DNA from: Bacillus thermozeamaize
GTDB lineage: Bacteria; Bacillota; Bacilli; ZCTH02-B2
Length of the DNA: 41,474 bases
NCBI GenBank assembly: GCA_002159075.1
Contig: LZRT01000060.1
Location: 67,475 to 108,948 of the forward strand
Direction of reading: 5' to 3'
A program made the position numbers and the translations under genes. Positions 1 through 8,656 of this stretch are shown here, in pieces. Each line of letters opens with the position of its first letter. Position 1 is the first letter of the stretch. The notes under the pieces are model-generated. The model did not search any database. It worked only from the letters and a program-made list of their open reading frames with translations, and was not told the origin of the DNA.

Positions 1-2
1 TC

Positions 3-239
3 GGCTTTACGGCTGTCATCGTGGCCGTCAACCACGATGTCGTTGACCCAGACTTTTTGGGCCGGGAATATAATAAAGATACTTTGGCTGACCTTGAAAG
101 AGCGGGCATTGATGTGGCGGGAGAAGCCGGCGAGTTTCATACATTTGTGACAGGAGGGCCTATTTTTAAAGAACCCATCGCCATCCAGACAAATCGAACG
201 GTTTCTTCAGGAAATTACAGCTTCCTCGATTGGTCTTGA
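3..239 (+). CDS. ATP-pyrophosphatase of the diphthine-ammonia ligase (Dph6/DUF71) family, C-terminal part
   Basis: The reading frame is open from the window edge (codon at position 3) to the TGA at 237-239, so only the last 78 residues are seen. They contain GREYNKDTLADLERAGID followed by GEAGEFHTFVTGGPIF, the conserved C-terminal signature of the DUF71/Dph6 ATP-pyrophosphatases. In eukaryotes and archaea this family amidates diphthine on EF-2. Bacteria lack diphthamide, so the bacterial members act on an unknown substrate, probably by ATP-dependent amidation in the cytoplasm. The N-terminal nucleotide-binding part lies outside the window. Family assignment is fairly sure; substrate is not. 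Confidence 0.75.
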   Translation, partial: GFTAVIVAVNHDVVDPDFLGREYNKDTLADLERAGIDVAGEAGEFHTFVTGGPIFKEPIAIQTNRTVSSGNYSFLDWS

Positions 240-831
240 ACCTAGACGCACCCCGGTCCAGGTGTTTTTTATTTAAGTCCAGTTTTTCACTCATTTAAGA
301 TTTCCTTAAGAATTTCCTGATCCTTTGTTTAGCATGTCCTGTTTTTAGCATGCACAGTAATGCACGAAGGGAGATTTGCGGAAGACTTTGGGTAAAAGCT
401 TTTGATTAGGATGAAATAGATATTGTTTATTGAACAATGAGAAAGGAGAGTTGGCTGGAATGGAATGCTTTGGGTGGTGCCGAAGATGACGAGCGAGAAA
501 AGAGGAGAACTTCCATTGGTCCTTCGTGGTCCTGGCCTGATCATTCACCGGTATATTGGCAGGCAGTATGGGCATACCGTTCCCACCCATCGTGGCGCTT
601 TTGGCAGGTAACTCACTCATCATGTCAAATTTATGACAAAGCAATAGTGAACATTGTTAGGGTATCCGCCCACTTATATACTTAAAGTGAAATGATGAAA
701 TGCCTGGGGAAGGTGACCCAGCACGTTTTCGTAATAGGGAGATGCATATCCGTGCATCATTAGGTTGAGGATGTCGTATCAAAGAAGATGTCGTATCAAA
801 CTCGGAATACCTGAAAAGAGGGGGGCGCGGC
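240..831. other. 592-bp intergenic stretch with short repeats
   Basis: No convincing gene is seen. There is a hairpin GATGCA/TGCATC (741-746 and 753-758). A 14-bp direct repeat GATGTCGTATCAAA lies at 770-783 and 787-800, just before the lipoprotein gene. A 48-codon open frame (465-608) lies behind a purine-rich stretch but has no recognisable similarity. The stretch probably holds the promoter and control sites of the gene at 832, but I cannot identify a convincing -35/-10 pair. Confidence 0.4.
249..270 (+). terminator. weak possible terminator after the ATP-pyrophosphatase gene
   Basis: CACC (249-252) can pair with GGTG (261-264), and a run of six T follows directly. The stem is only four base pairs, so this is a weak candidate placed where a terminator is expected. 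Confidence 0.3.
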
Positions 832-1266
832 TTGCGAAAAAGGGACTTGAGTTTGAATAAAGGGTTTGTGGCGTTTGGCATTGTGTTGGCCTGCATGGTT
901 CTCGTTGCCGGTTGCTCGCCTGGGCAGCAGGAGGAGCATCAATTGTCGCTGGAGCCCACGGTGCCCGTGAATGTGGAAGTGCAGACGGACCCTGAGACGC
1001 TGAAGGTGGGTACACCTGTCCAGATCATGGCCAAGGTGACGCAGGGCGGGGAACCGGTGGAAGATGCGGACAAGGTGCTGTTTGAGTTGTGGCGGGAGGG
1101 CCAGGCGGATGATCAGCATCAGAAGATGGAAGGGGAGAATCGGGGTCAAGGGATCTACGCCATCACCTACACCTTTGAGGAGCCGGGCACCTATTATGTG
1201 ATTCCCCATACGGATGCGCGGGGGATGCACACGATGCCGACGGCCACGCTGACAGTTAACGAATAG
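832..1266 (+). CDS. FixH/YtkA-like lipoprotein
   Basis: This is a 144-residue protein beginning at TTG 832, preceded by a GAGGGGGG ribosome site. A hydrophobic N-terminal segment (about residues 12-28) ends in a lipobox, LVAGC, so the mature protein should be a membrane-anchored lipoprotein exposed outside the cell. The rest is a single beta-rich domain with PVNVEVQTDPETLKVGTPVQIMAKVTQGGEPVEDAD and a closing PTATLTVNE strand. This pattern is typical of YtkA-like/FixH-like domains, which are immunoglobulin-like folds often linked to copper or respiratory-complex handling. It stands alone, with a terminator 108 bp downstream. The actual ligand is unknown. Confidence 0.7.
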   Translation: MRKRDLSLNKGFVAFGIVLACMVLVAGCSPGQQEEHQLSLEPTVPVNVEVQTDPETLKVGTPVQIMAKVTQGGEPVEDADKVLFELWREGQADDQHQKMEGENRGQGIYAITYTFEEPGTYYVIPHTDARGMHTMPTATLTVNE

Positions 1267-1374
1267 CAGGCCCATATAGGCAGCTTGAAACGAATATACG
1301 AATCGATGATGGGGCGGATGAAGCAACGGTGGGGGACGACCCGTAAAGCATCCCATCACAAGACGCAAGAAAAG

Positions 1375-1404
1375 GCTTGTTCCGGAAGGGGCAAGCTTCT
1401 TTTT
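1375..1404 (+). terminator. rho-independent terminator of the lipoprotein gene
   Basis: GCTTGTTCC (1375-1383) pairs with GGGGCAAGC (1388-1396), with two G-T pairs and a GGAA loop, and TTCTTTTT follows. Confidence 0.75.
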
Positions 1405-1433
1405 GATCGCGCAGGTCAAACCTTTGGTATAAT
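1403..1433 (+). promoter_or_regulatory. probable sigma-A promoter of the AAA+/VWA operon
   Basis: A perfect TATAAT lies at 1428-1433, with TTGATC at 1403-1408 as the likely -35. The 19-bp spacing is slightly long. It lies 94 bp before the ATPase start and directly after the upstream terminator. Confidence 0.5.
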
Positions 1434-1464
1434 CGTGACATGCAAACGAACGAATCGTGACATG
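1431..1464 (+). promoter_or_regulatory. 12-bp direct repeat overlapping the -10 box, possible operator
   Basis: AATCGTGACATG occurs at 1431-1442 and again at 1453-1464, exactly 22 bp apart (two helical turns). The first copy overlaps the TATAAT box, and the second runs into the palindrome TGACATGTCA (1458-1467). Spacing and position suggest a repressor site. No cognate regulator is visible in the window. Confidence 0.4.
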
Positions 1465-1526
1465 TCATATGCGGTGTCCGCATCCGTTTTAGCTGTTCAC
1501 ATGCTTGCTTCAGCGAGGCGATCCGA

Positions 1527-3266
1527 ATGAAACGGTCATTGTGGGAGTATTCCGATAAACAGCGCGTGATTCCGGGGATTGCCATGAGGGAAAATGAGGT
1601 GCATCCCACCATCCGCACGCGGCTCAGTTTTGCAGGCGGCAGCCGTATCCTTTACGGCCCGTCTCTGGCCCTGAGCCGGTTGTTGGCTGGTGAAGTGGCG
1701 GTCGGCACCGTGCAACAAGGGGGAGATCGCCTGTATCTCTGGGAGGCGCGGGAGAGTCCTGCGGCGGGTATGCCGGACGTTTTGCCGGCGCCAGACGTTT
1801 CGCCGGCGAATACGTCTGCGTCTGCGGAGGCACCGGCGGAAAAGCTGTTGGACAACAGCGCAGGGCCCGATTTCGGGACGAGGTATGTCGGGTTGTTTCA
1901 CCCGATCCAGCGGCGGCTCTTCTGGGGCGTGCTGCCCCCGCCGGGGCACTCCAATGGACCGGTTCATTCCCAAGGGCCCGTGTCAGAAAAGGCGGAACCG
2001 CACTGGTCCATCTATGTGGGAGCGCTGCTGCTGGCTTACGAGGACGGGAAAAATCCGGATGTCTCGGAGATATGGCCGCTTTTGCAGGAGGAATGGCGCG
2101 AGCGGGGGCGCCTGGGCGAGACCGAAGCTTCGCGGGAGGCGCTCTTTTTGGTCAATGCCTTTCTCTGGCAAAACCGCTTTTTCTATATCCAGGATACCAC
2201 CCAGCTGGAACCATTGCCGGCGTCGCTGCCGCGGAACGTGCGTGACCTGTCGGAGGAGCTGGTGGGGAAAAAGGTGCTGTTTTCCTGGATGGCATCGGGG
2301 AGAGGCCACGGATCGGATCATCCATCGGTTGCATCCGTTTCGGACACGAACGATGAATCAGCCCTTCTGGATGGTCGTTTCGCCTTGCCGGGGACGGAGC
2401 ACTGGGGGGATGAAGCGCGGGCCATGATCCCGCGTTTTCGCCCGGACGAAGTGCGGTTGCCGGATTTTGTCGTGGCGCTGGCCCGGATGATCCGGGAGAC
2501 CAGCGGCAGCCGGCGGCCGCTGCGCAATCTGTTGTTCTACGGGCCGCCTGGCAGCGGAAAATCGACGCTGGCGCAGGTTCTGGCCCAGCTTTTGAACCTG
2601 CCGTACTATTACGTCAACCTGTCCCTGAATGCCGAGGAGGAGGTGCTGCTGGGAAAATTTGTCCCCACCGAGGTGGAGGGCCGCTTCCGCTTCGAGGAAC
2701 CGCCCTTTGTCCAGGCATTCCGGAACGGCGGGCTGGTGGAGCTGATGGAGCTGAACTTTGCCCGGCCGGGCGTCTTGGGCGCGGCCCACAGCGCGCTGGA
2801 GACGCCGTACCGCCTGACGCTGGCCAACGGCGAGGTGGTGCAGCGTCATCCCAACTGTGTGGTGGTGGCGACGATGAATCTGGCGATGGTCGGGACGCAA
2901 CGGCTGAACGAGGCGCTCAAATCCCGCTTTCAACGCAAGGTGTACGTGCCGCCGCTGCCCCGCGAGGATCTGGTGGAGATCGTTGTGCAAGCCAGCGGAT
3001 TGACCGATCGCGAGATGATCCGCCGGATGGCCGATGTGGTGGAGAAAATGCAGCGCCGGGTGGAGCAGGAAGGGCTTCCCGGACAAGTGGGCACGCGGGA
3101 GTTGATCGATTGGGCGCAGGATGTCCGCTTTACCGGCGATCCGGTGCTATCCGCCTGGCACACCATCTTGCCGGCCGCCGCCATGGAGCACAGGGACATC
3201 CAGGAGGAATTGGCGCAAGTGCTGGTGGAAAACGTGTTCGGCTTTGCGGGTGATGGACGTGCATGA
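1527..3266 (+). CDS. MoxR/dynein-related AAA+ ATPase with extended N-terminus
   Basis: This 579-residue protein begins at ATG 1527. Residues 1-300 are an unrecognised region that includes an Ala/Pro-rich linker. The C-terminal half is an AAA_5 (dynein-related, MoxR/CbbQ-like) ATPase. Walker A GPPGSGKS is at residues 339-346, VVATMNLAMVGTQRLNEALKSRF holds sensor 1 and the arginine-finger region, and there is a helical lid. MoxR ATPases work as hexameric chaperones or remodellers with VWA partners, and such a partner is encoded directly downstream with a 14-bp overlap. Oddly, the Walker B position that normally carries Asp is Met407, although Glu408 follows (LVELMELN). ATP hydrolysis may therefore be altered, or this may be normal for the subfamily. 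The client is unknown. Confidence 0.8.
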   Translation: MKRSLWEYSDKQRVIPGIAMRENEVHPTIRTRLSFAGGSRILYGPSLALSRLLAGEVAVGTVQQGGDRLYLWEARESPAAGMPDVLPAPDVSPANTSASAEAPAEKLLDNSAGPDFGTRYVGLFHPIQRRLFWGVLPPPGHSNGPVHSQGPVSEKAEPHWSIYVGALLLAYEDGKNPDVSEIWPLLQEEWRERGRLGETEASREALFLVNAFLWQNRFFYIQDTTQLEPLPASLPRNVRDLSEELVGKKVLFSWMASGRGHGSDHPSVASVSDTNDESALLDGRFALPGTEHWGDEARAMIPRFRPDEVRLPDFVVALARMIRETSGSRRPLRNLLFYGPPGSGKSTLAQVLAQLLNLPYYYVNLSLNAEEEVLLGKFVPTEVEGRFRFEEPPFVQAFRNGGLVELMELNFARPGVLGAAHSALETPYRLTLANGEVVQRHPNCVVVATMNLAMVGTQRLNEALKSRFQRKVYVPPLPREDLVEIVVQASGLTDREMIRRMADVVEKMQRRVEQEGLPGQVGTRELIDWAQDVRFTGDPVLSAWHTILPAAAMEHRDIQEELAQVLVENVFGFAGDGRA

Positions 3267-5667
3267 GCGGCAATTCCTGCTCTCGGAAGCTTACCGCCAG
3301 TATCTGGAACGGGTGGTGCGGACAGTCAGCGGCGAATATGACCTGCAAGTGGTGTTTTCCGACCAGATCCAGACGGACGGGCGGGTGATCCAGATCAACC
3401 CGCTCTCGCCATTGCTCGCCAGCCTGCCCACCTTGGAGCAGAAAACGCTGGCCATCCTGGGACAGCTGGCTCATGAATATTTCCACATCGCCTACACCGA
3501 TTTTCGCGCTTTCCGGCTGCTGCCCGCCAAGATGCGGGAGGAGACGCCGTTTCGCCGCGAGATGGCTTACCGGCTGTTGAACATCATCGAAGACGCGGCG
3601 GTGGAGCGGGAAGGTTGCGAGGCGTACCGGGGTTTGTTCCGGCGGGCGGTGTTTTTCAGCAATCATGTGGCTTTTTCGCAGATGCCGGGAATCGATGAGA
3701 TGCAGCGGCGGGGCGCGCCTTCCTTTCAGGTGCTGTCCCAGGCAACGCTGATGCAGGCGATCTTGGGCCGGGTGAAAGGTCACTGGCGGGACGAACGGCT
3801 GGCCGCGGTGTTTGAGGAGGCCCTGCCGATCCTGGCGCAAGGCAGGGAGGCGGCCGATTCCATGGCCCGTTTGCGTCATGCGGAGGCGCTGTACCGGCTC
3901 TATTTGCCCTGGATCGAGGAGATGGAAAGGCAAGGAGCGGTGGCGGATCATTCCTTCCAGTATGTCAAGCCTGTCTTTCGTTATGAAGAGGGGACGGGCG
4001 GGCTGAGAAGCGTCCGCATCACGGAAAGCGGCCGCATGATCTCGGAAGACAGCCGTGTTTGGGAAAGCGGCCGCGGCGCGGAACGGGGGAACGGGATCGG
4101 CACGGGGCCAAACGCGGAGAGCGGGCGCCATGCACAAGAGGCACAAGAGGAGGCAGGTGGGACGAGGGAAGCAGATGGCTGGCGTTGGGATGAAGACGTG
4201 GGGCATCCTTCAACGGCGGGGAAGGCGGCTCAACTGCCTGGCCGGGAGGCGCCGGAGGCCCAGGAACCACGCAGCGAGGCTTCCTTGCAGGATGATCAGT
4301 CCCGTCTGTCAAACCTGCAAGGCGGGACGCGGCGGGAGAAATCATCCGTCCCCCGGTTGAAGTGGTTTCGCCTGGGACGGCGCAGACGGAATGCTGCCGC
4401 AGAGGCGCGCCATATGGTGGACGCGGAGGAGGTGCGGGCGGACGCCACGGGAGAGGGAGAAAAAGCGATGGCGCCGCTGGCGGACCGTTCCGCACCGGCG
4501 GCCGATGCGGCGAAGGCGACCGGAGCAAGTCCGGGAGCCGATCATGGCGCGGCGCCCGCTGGGCCAGCCGCTGTGGCCGGCCATCAAAGCGGACAAGATC
4601 ATCAAAGCGGAGCAGAAAAGGACGCCGCGCCGTTTCCCGCAAGCGGGACGGCGCCAGATGATGCGGCGGCGGGTGAGTGGGCGCCGGTATTGAAAGAATT
4701 GGCGAAAGCGCTTGGTTCCGTGCAAGCCGCAGCGCGGCGGGAGCGGGAAGCGGGGGAAAAAAGCCGCTCCCTGGCCCGGGATGCCGCGTATCGGGCGGAG
4801 CGTCTGGCGACAGGCGTGCACCAGGGGATTCGGCTTTTCGCCAACCGGGATTTTGTGCTGGGGCAGGAGGAAACGGCGCGGTTTGCCCAGCTGGAGGCGG
4901 AGAGCCGCTGGCTTGTGCAGAGCATGGCCCGTCAGTGGCAGCACTGGCTGATGGGCGGACAGCCGGTGCGGCAGACGGGACTTTACAGCGGCAAGCTGGA
5001 TGAACAGCGGTTGTGGCGCAGGGACACACGCCTGTTTTACAGGCGGTTAGAGGATGAGGCCGCCAATGAACTGGCCATTTTGGTCCTGGTGGATGAGTCC
5101 GGGTCGATGCAGGAGGCGGAGCGCTGGCGGCACGCGCAACGGGCCTGTCTGTTGCTGGAGGCGGTTTGCCGGGCGTGCCGGCTTCCCTTTGCGGTGATCG
5201 GGCACCTGGCCGTTTACGGACAACCCCATGTGGTCCACCATCATTACCTGGACTTTGGTCCCCGCCCTGTCAGCCAGCGGCAGCGTCTCGTGCTGCTGGG
5301 TCCCAAGGAGAACACACGGGAAGGATTGTCCCTGCGCTATGCGGGAGAATACATCCGTCAGGCCAGACAAGCGGGCTGGCTGGGCGATCCGGAGCGGGTC
5401 CGGCCGGTTCTCCTGTCCTTTTCAGACGGACAGCCGGTTCATGACGTGGAAGGATGGACATTGAAAGGGACAGCCGCGCAAGAAGATGCGCGAGCCGCTG
5501 TGCGTGAACTGGAAAAGGATGGGATTCAGGTGATCGGCGTGGCGATCGGGGAGGAGCCATCCGCGATCGGACAAATCTACCCCCATGCGCTGGAGGTGCG
5601 TCGACTGGAGGATCTGCCGCAGCGGCTGATCCGCAAACTGAGGCAGCTGGCTGAAGCGAATGGGTGA
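3253..5667 (+). CDS. VWA-domain protein with N-terminal HExxH motif (CobT/ViaA-like partner of the AAA+ ATPase)
   Basis: The frame is open further upstream, but ATG 3253 inside the end of the ATPase gene is the natural start, giving 804 residues and translational coupling. The N-terminal domain carries HEYFH at 74-78 (HExxH) and a downstream NIIEDAAVE with Glu113. This pairing occurs in the helical domain of VWA proteins that partner MoxR ATPases and could bind a metal. Residues about 270-510 are low-complexity (Ala/Gly/Glu/Arg) and probably disordered. The C-terminal VWA domain has a MIDAS motif DESGS starting at Asp614, and later FSDGQPVHD. No signal peptide is seen, so it should act in the cytoplasm. 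Similar pairs include CobN-CobT chelatases and RavA-ViaA. No chelatase subunit is nearby, so the substrate is unknown. Confidence 0.78.
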   Translation: MDVHERQFLLSEAYRQYLERVVRTVSGEYDLQVVFSDQIQTDGRVIQINPLSPLLASLPTLEQKTLAILGQLAHEYFHIAYTDFRAFRLLPAKMREETPFRREMAYRLLNIIEDAAVEREGCEAYRGLFRRAVFFSNHVAFSQMPGIDEMQRRGAPSFQVLSQATLMQAILGRVKGHWRDERLAAVFEEALPILAQGREAADSMARLRHAEALYRLYLPWIEEMERQGAVADHSFQYVKPVFRYEEGTGGLRSVRITESGRMISEDSRVWESGRGAERGNGIGTGPNAESGRHAQEAQEEAGGTREADGWRWDEDVGHPSTAGKAAQLPGREAPEAQEPRSEASLQDDQSRLSNLQGGTRREKSSVPRLKWFRLGRRRRNAAAEARHMVDAEEVRADATGEGEKAMAPLADRSAPAADAAKATGASPGADHGAAPAGPAAVAGHQSGQDHQSGAEKDAAPFPASGTAPDDAAAGEWAPVLKELAKALGSVQAAARREREAGEKSRSLARDAAYRAERLATGVHQGIRLFANRDFVLGQEETARFAQLEAESRWLVQSMARQWQHWLMGGQPVRQTGLYSGKLDEQRLWRRDTRLFYRRLEDEAANELAILVLVDESGSMQEAERWRHAQRACLLLEAVCRACRLPFAVIGHLAVYGQPHVVHHHYLDFGPRPVSQRQRLVLLGPKENTREGLSLRYAGEYIRQARQAGWLGDPERVRPVLLSFSDGQPVHDVEGWTLKGTAAQEDARAAVRELEKDGIQVIGVAIGEEPSAIGQIYPHALEVRRLEDLPQRLIRKLRQLAEANG

Positions 5668-5909
5668 ACGGGAAGACTGTGGCCGGGGCGTGAAAAAGGG
5701 ACGGAACGTGAAAAAGGGCCGGGGCTGAGGCATGAAAAAGGGCCGGCGACAGGGATGTCATGTCGTGGGCCATTGCGAACGGGCGGACGATGGACGGCTG
5801 GGCACGAGAAATATGAAGCATCAGAAACAGGTTGCGGAAAAGATACCGGAGCGGAAAAGATACTAGAGGAAAAGATACTAGAAAGGAAGCAGGAGGTGGC
5901 GGGCGGGAC
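5668..5909. repeat. intergenic region with short degenerate tandem repeats
   Basis: GTGAAAAAGGG or ATGAAAAAGGG followed by CGG occurs three times at about 5690-5755. A second unit, GGAAAAGATAC, recurs three times at about 5836-5880. These purine-rich units lie between the VWA gene and the next gene. They look like replication-slippage repeats; no function can be read from them. Confidence 0.5.
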
Positions 5910-6551
5910 ATGACGGTGGAATTCGTCTTTGCCTTTCAGGGGGATGAACAAGCGGCGGAGCGGTTTCTGCAGGAGCATGGCGCCGGCACAGGGCTGCGCC
6001 TGTCCGGCCAGGCCGGGTTGTGGCGGCTGCGGGAGGGGCTGGAACAGAGCGCTTATGCGGCCGATGTCTGGAGTCAGCTGCGCCTGTTCGGTGAGACCGA
6101 GTGGCTTGCGCCCGAGAAGCTGTGGGAAGCGCTGGTGTCTCAGGATGTTGGTGCCCAGCAGGTGTTTCAGTGGCTGGGCGTGAAAACCCTTCAACAGCTG
6201 CCTGCGGCTGCCCGGCTGCCGTACGACCGTTACCCGCCGGTGTCCCTGTCGTTGGAGGTGGATCCGCAGGTTTCCCTGAAGGAGGTCATGCGGGTGTGGC
6301 AGGAACATCCATTGTTTGTCCAGGGGACGGGGTGGATGATGCTGCGTCCCTGGGGGCGGGGCCATGGTTTGATCGTCGAGGCGCACCCTTTTGCACCGGA
6401 AGCCGATGCGGAAGTGTTTTTTATCCAGATCCGGGATCTGGCCCGGATGGTGCCGCTTCGCACAGACCGTTGGGGGTTCCGCTCGGTTCGCGCCTGGCTG
6501 CCGCTTTCTGCCTGCCATGCATTGATGCGGCAAATCCGCACGGCATCCTAG
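5910..6551 (+). CDS. hypothetical protein downstream of the MoxR-VWA pair
   Basis: An ATG at 5910 follows AGGAGG (5891-5896) at a rather long distance; an in-frame ATG at 5832 lacks a ribosome site. The 213-residue product has no signal peptide or membrane segment. It begins with MTVEFVFAFQGDEQAAERFL, which suggests a small alpha/beta domain, and holds many Trp and Leu residues in amphipathic stretches. I do not recognise the family. Its position after the ATPase and VWA genes on the same strand suggests a shared job, perhaps as an adaptor or client, but this is inference from position only. Confidence 0.6.
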   Translation: MTVEFVFAFQGDEQAAERFLQEHGAGTGLRLSGQAGLWRLREGLEQSAYAADVWSQLRLFGETEWLAPEKLWEALVSQDVGAQQVFQWLGVKTLQQLPAAARLPYDRYPPVSLSLEVDPQVSLKEVMRVWQEHPLFVQGTGWMMLRPWGRGHGLIVEAHPFAPEADAEVFFIQIRDLARMVPLRTDRWGFRSVRAWLPLSACHALMRQIRTAS

Positions 6552-6605
6552 AACCGGTTTGGCGTGCTTTGTGCTGACTGCCTTTTCGCCTGAAAAAAAC
6601 CATGT

Positions 6606-6611
6606 TATGAT
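6606..6611 (+). promoter_or_regulatory. possible -10 box before the HD phosphohydrolase gene
   Basis: TATGAT at 6606-6611 lies 92 bp before the TTG start at 6704. The -35 region (about 6583-6588, TTTTCG) is poor, so this is tentative. Confidence 0.3.
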
Positions 6612-6703
6612 GGGACTAAGTGACCGTGAAAGAAATTCGGATTGGAAAACTTGGGATTTGTTTCTAAACATCGGTTTTCCGAATCGGCCGGGGGTGATGG
6701 GCG

Positions 6704-8041
6704 TTGGCCAAATTCCGGGATCCCGTGCACAATTTCATCTCGTTTGAAAAGAAGGCGGATCGCCTGCTTCTGGATCTGATCCACACGAGGGAGTTTCAGC
6801 GGCTCCGCCATATCCGGCAGCTGGGGCTGAGCATGTTCACCTATCCGGGAGCCGAACATTCACGGTTTACCCACTCCCTTGGGGTGGCTCACCTGATGAA
6901 GCGGTTTCTCCATCATTTGATGGATGGAGAACGAACCAGCCCGCAATGGATCGCGGAGTTGCGCGAGCATCAGGAGGTGGCGGAAGCGGCCGCCCTGATC
7001 CACGACATCGGGCATGGCCCGTTTTCGCACGCGCTGGAGCGCCTGACCAAGGAGCGCCATGAGCAGTGGACCATCCGGATTTTGCTGGGGAATACGGAGG
7101 TCCGCCAGGTGCTGGAGGGACACCGGCGCGGCCTGGCGCAGGAGGTGGCCGAGGTGATCCGGCGCACCCATCCTTCGCGGCTGGTGGTCAAGCTGCTGTC
7201 CAGCCAGCTGGATGTGGATCGCACCGATTATCTGCTGCGCGATTCCCTGATGACCGGGGCCAAGTACGGGATGTTTGACCTGGAATGGCTGATTCACACC
7301 CTCCGCATCGGAGTGGTCAACGACCAGCCGGAAGTGGGATTGGATCTCAAAAAAGGCATCAGCGTGGCGGAAGATTTTGTGATGGCCCGGTATTACATGT
7401 ACCTGCACGTTTACTTGCATAAAACGACACGGAGCGCCGACCTGATGATGGACAAGATTTTTGAGCGGGCGATCGAGCTGCAGCAGGAGGATCCGGCCTT
7501 CAGGATGCCGGAGGAGCTGCATCGCCTCCTCTACCATCGGGAGGGCGAGGAGGGACTGGCCAATTATTTGCGGTTGACCGACCATACGATTTGGCACACG
7601 GTGTATCAATGGAGCGATTCCTCCGATCCGATTCTCTCCACGTTATGCACCAATCTGCTCAAACGCCGTCTGTACAAGGCGATTGATCTGGAACAGGTGG
7701 ATCCGCTGGTGCTCATGGACGTCATGGGAGAGGTTGCCGAAGGGGCGGACTGGCCCTTGAAATACCTGTTTCTGGAGGATGAGGACAGCAGCAGCCCCTA
7801 CACCGATTCCTACCTGCTGGAGGAAGGGGCATCCGGGGAGACGGGCGGCCAAGAGGAGCCAGGTGAAGAGGAGGCTTCCGAAAACATCTATCTCTTTGAC
7901 GAACAGGGGCGGGCGCATGAACTGTCCCGGACCTCTCCCCTGATCCGGGCGATTCGCAATCAGCGGACGGCGCTGAAGCGGCTTTATGTGCCGGAAGAGG
8001 TGCGGGAGCGGATTCTCCAGGCGATGGCGGCCAGGTCATAG
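6704..8041 (+). CDS. ywfO: HD-superfamily phosphohydrolase, YwfO-like (dNTP triphosphohydrolase family)
   Basis: The protein has 445 residues and starts at TTG 6704 after a G-rich ribosome site; the N-terminus MAKFRDPVHNFISF is typical of the family. The HD signature is complete: RFTHSLGVAHL, then AALIHDIGHGPFSHALE, and later DVDRTDYLLRDSLMTGAKYG. These residues bind the metal ions of deoxynucleotide triphosphohydrolases related to Enterococcus EF1143 and B. subtilis YwfO. The enzyme probably removes triphosphate from dNTPs in the cytoplasm. A Glu/Ser-rich stretch near residues 360-395 separates the catalytic core from the C-terminal tail. The following gene is YwgA-like, the same pairing as in B. 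subtilis. The exact substrate is not shown by the sequence. Confidence 0.85.
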   Translation: MAKFRDPVHNFISFEKKADRLLLDLIHTREFQRLRHIRQLGLSMFTYPGAEHSRFTHSLGVAHLMKRFLHHLMDGERTSPQWIAELREHQEVAEAAALIHDIGHGPFSHALERLTKERHEQWTIRILLGNTEVRQVLEGHRRGLAQEVAEVIRRTHPSRLVVKLLSSQLDVDRTDYLLRDSLMTGAKYGMFDLEWLIHTLRIGVVNDQPEVGLDLKKGISVAEDFVMARYYMYLHVYLHKTTRSADLMMDKIFERAIELQQEDPAFRMPEELHRLLYHREGEEGLANYLRLTDHTIWHTVYQWSDSSDPILSTLCTNLLKRRLYKAIDLEQVDPLVLMDVMGEVAEGADWPLKYLFLEDEDSSSPYTDSYLLEEGASGETGGQEEPGEEEASENIYLFDEQGRAHELSRTSPLIRAIRNQRTALKRLYVPEEVRERILQAMAARS

Positions 8042-8158
8042 GGCCTAGAGATCACAGGGCAATGGATGGCACGGTTGAGATCGTCGGACTGGATGACATC
8101 GATCAGATGGGAAGACTGGGCGACCGGATATGGGTTGTTGGGAAACGGAGGCGTTTCG

Positions 8159-8656
8159 ATGTTTGAGAAGACATATCGCGTGTTGTCGCTGGTTGCGGCG
8201 CTGGGCGTGGTTCATGGGAGGAAGAAATTGCAGAAGACAGCCTTTTTGTTACAACATTGGGGCACCGATCTGATGTCCCGCTTCAGTTATCATTTTTACG
8301 GCCCCTATTCGGCCGATCTGCAGGCTGCCGTCAGGGATCTGGTGGACAGGGAGCTGCTGCAGGAGGAGCAGGAGAAAGGAAGCTATGTGTACCGCATTAC
8401 AGAAAAGGGGCAGGCATTTATCCGGAAATGGGAGGGGCAATTTGGCGGGGAACACCCGTTTGCGATTCCGCAGGAGTTGCTGGAGAGGCTGCAGGGACAA
8501 AGCGCTCCCTTCTTGGAATTGCTCAGCACGTATGCTTTTTTGCTGGAGACGGGGGACGACCCGGAGGAGGCGCGCAAGAAGGCACAGCGTCTGAAGCCGC
8601 ACCTGGCCCCGCTGGTGGATGAGGTGATCCGGTTTTATGAAGAGGTCCGCGCATAA
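8159..8656 (+). CDS. ywgA: YwgA-family protein of unknown function
   Basis: The frame is open from 8066, but ATG 8159 with CGGAGGCG just upstream gives 165 residues, about the length of B. subtilis YwgA, and removes a tail without similarity. The sequence MFEKTYRVLSLVAALGVVHGRKKLQKTAFLLQHWG, then FSYHFYGPYSADLQAAV, looks like a winged-helix-type fold; the GRKKLQK(T/L)xFLL and YGP(Y/F)S motifs recur in YwgA and related phage or antitoxin-like proteins. There is no membrane segment. It follows the YwfO-like gene, as in B. subtilis, so the two may be functionally linked. No biochemical role can be assigned. Confidence 0.75.
   Translation: MFEKTYRVLSLVAALGVVHGRKKLQKTAFLLQHWGTDLMSRFSYHFYGPYSADLQAAVRDLVDRELLQEEQEKGSYVYRITEKGQAFIRKWEGQFGGEHPFAIPQELLERLQGQSAPFLELLSTYAFLLETGDDPEEARKKAQRLKPHLAPLVDEVIRFYEEVRA

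Noticed and set aside
465-608. 48-codon frame (MLWVVPKMTSEKRG...) after a purine-rich stretch
   Set aside because: The start is 14-15 bp from the best ribosome-like stretch, there is no recognisable similarity, and a competing frame overlaps it. It may be worth a comparative check but is not supported.
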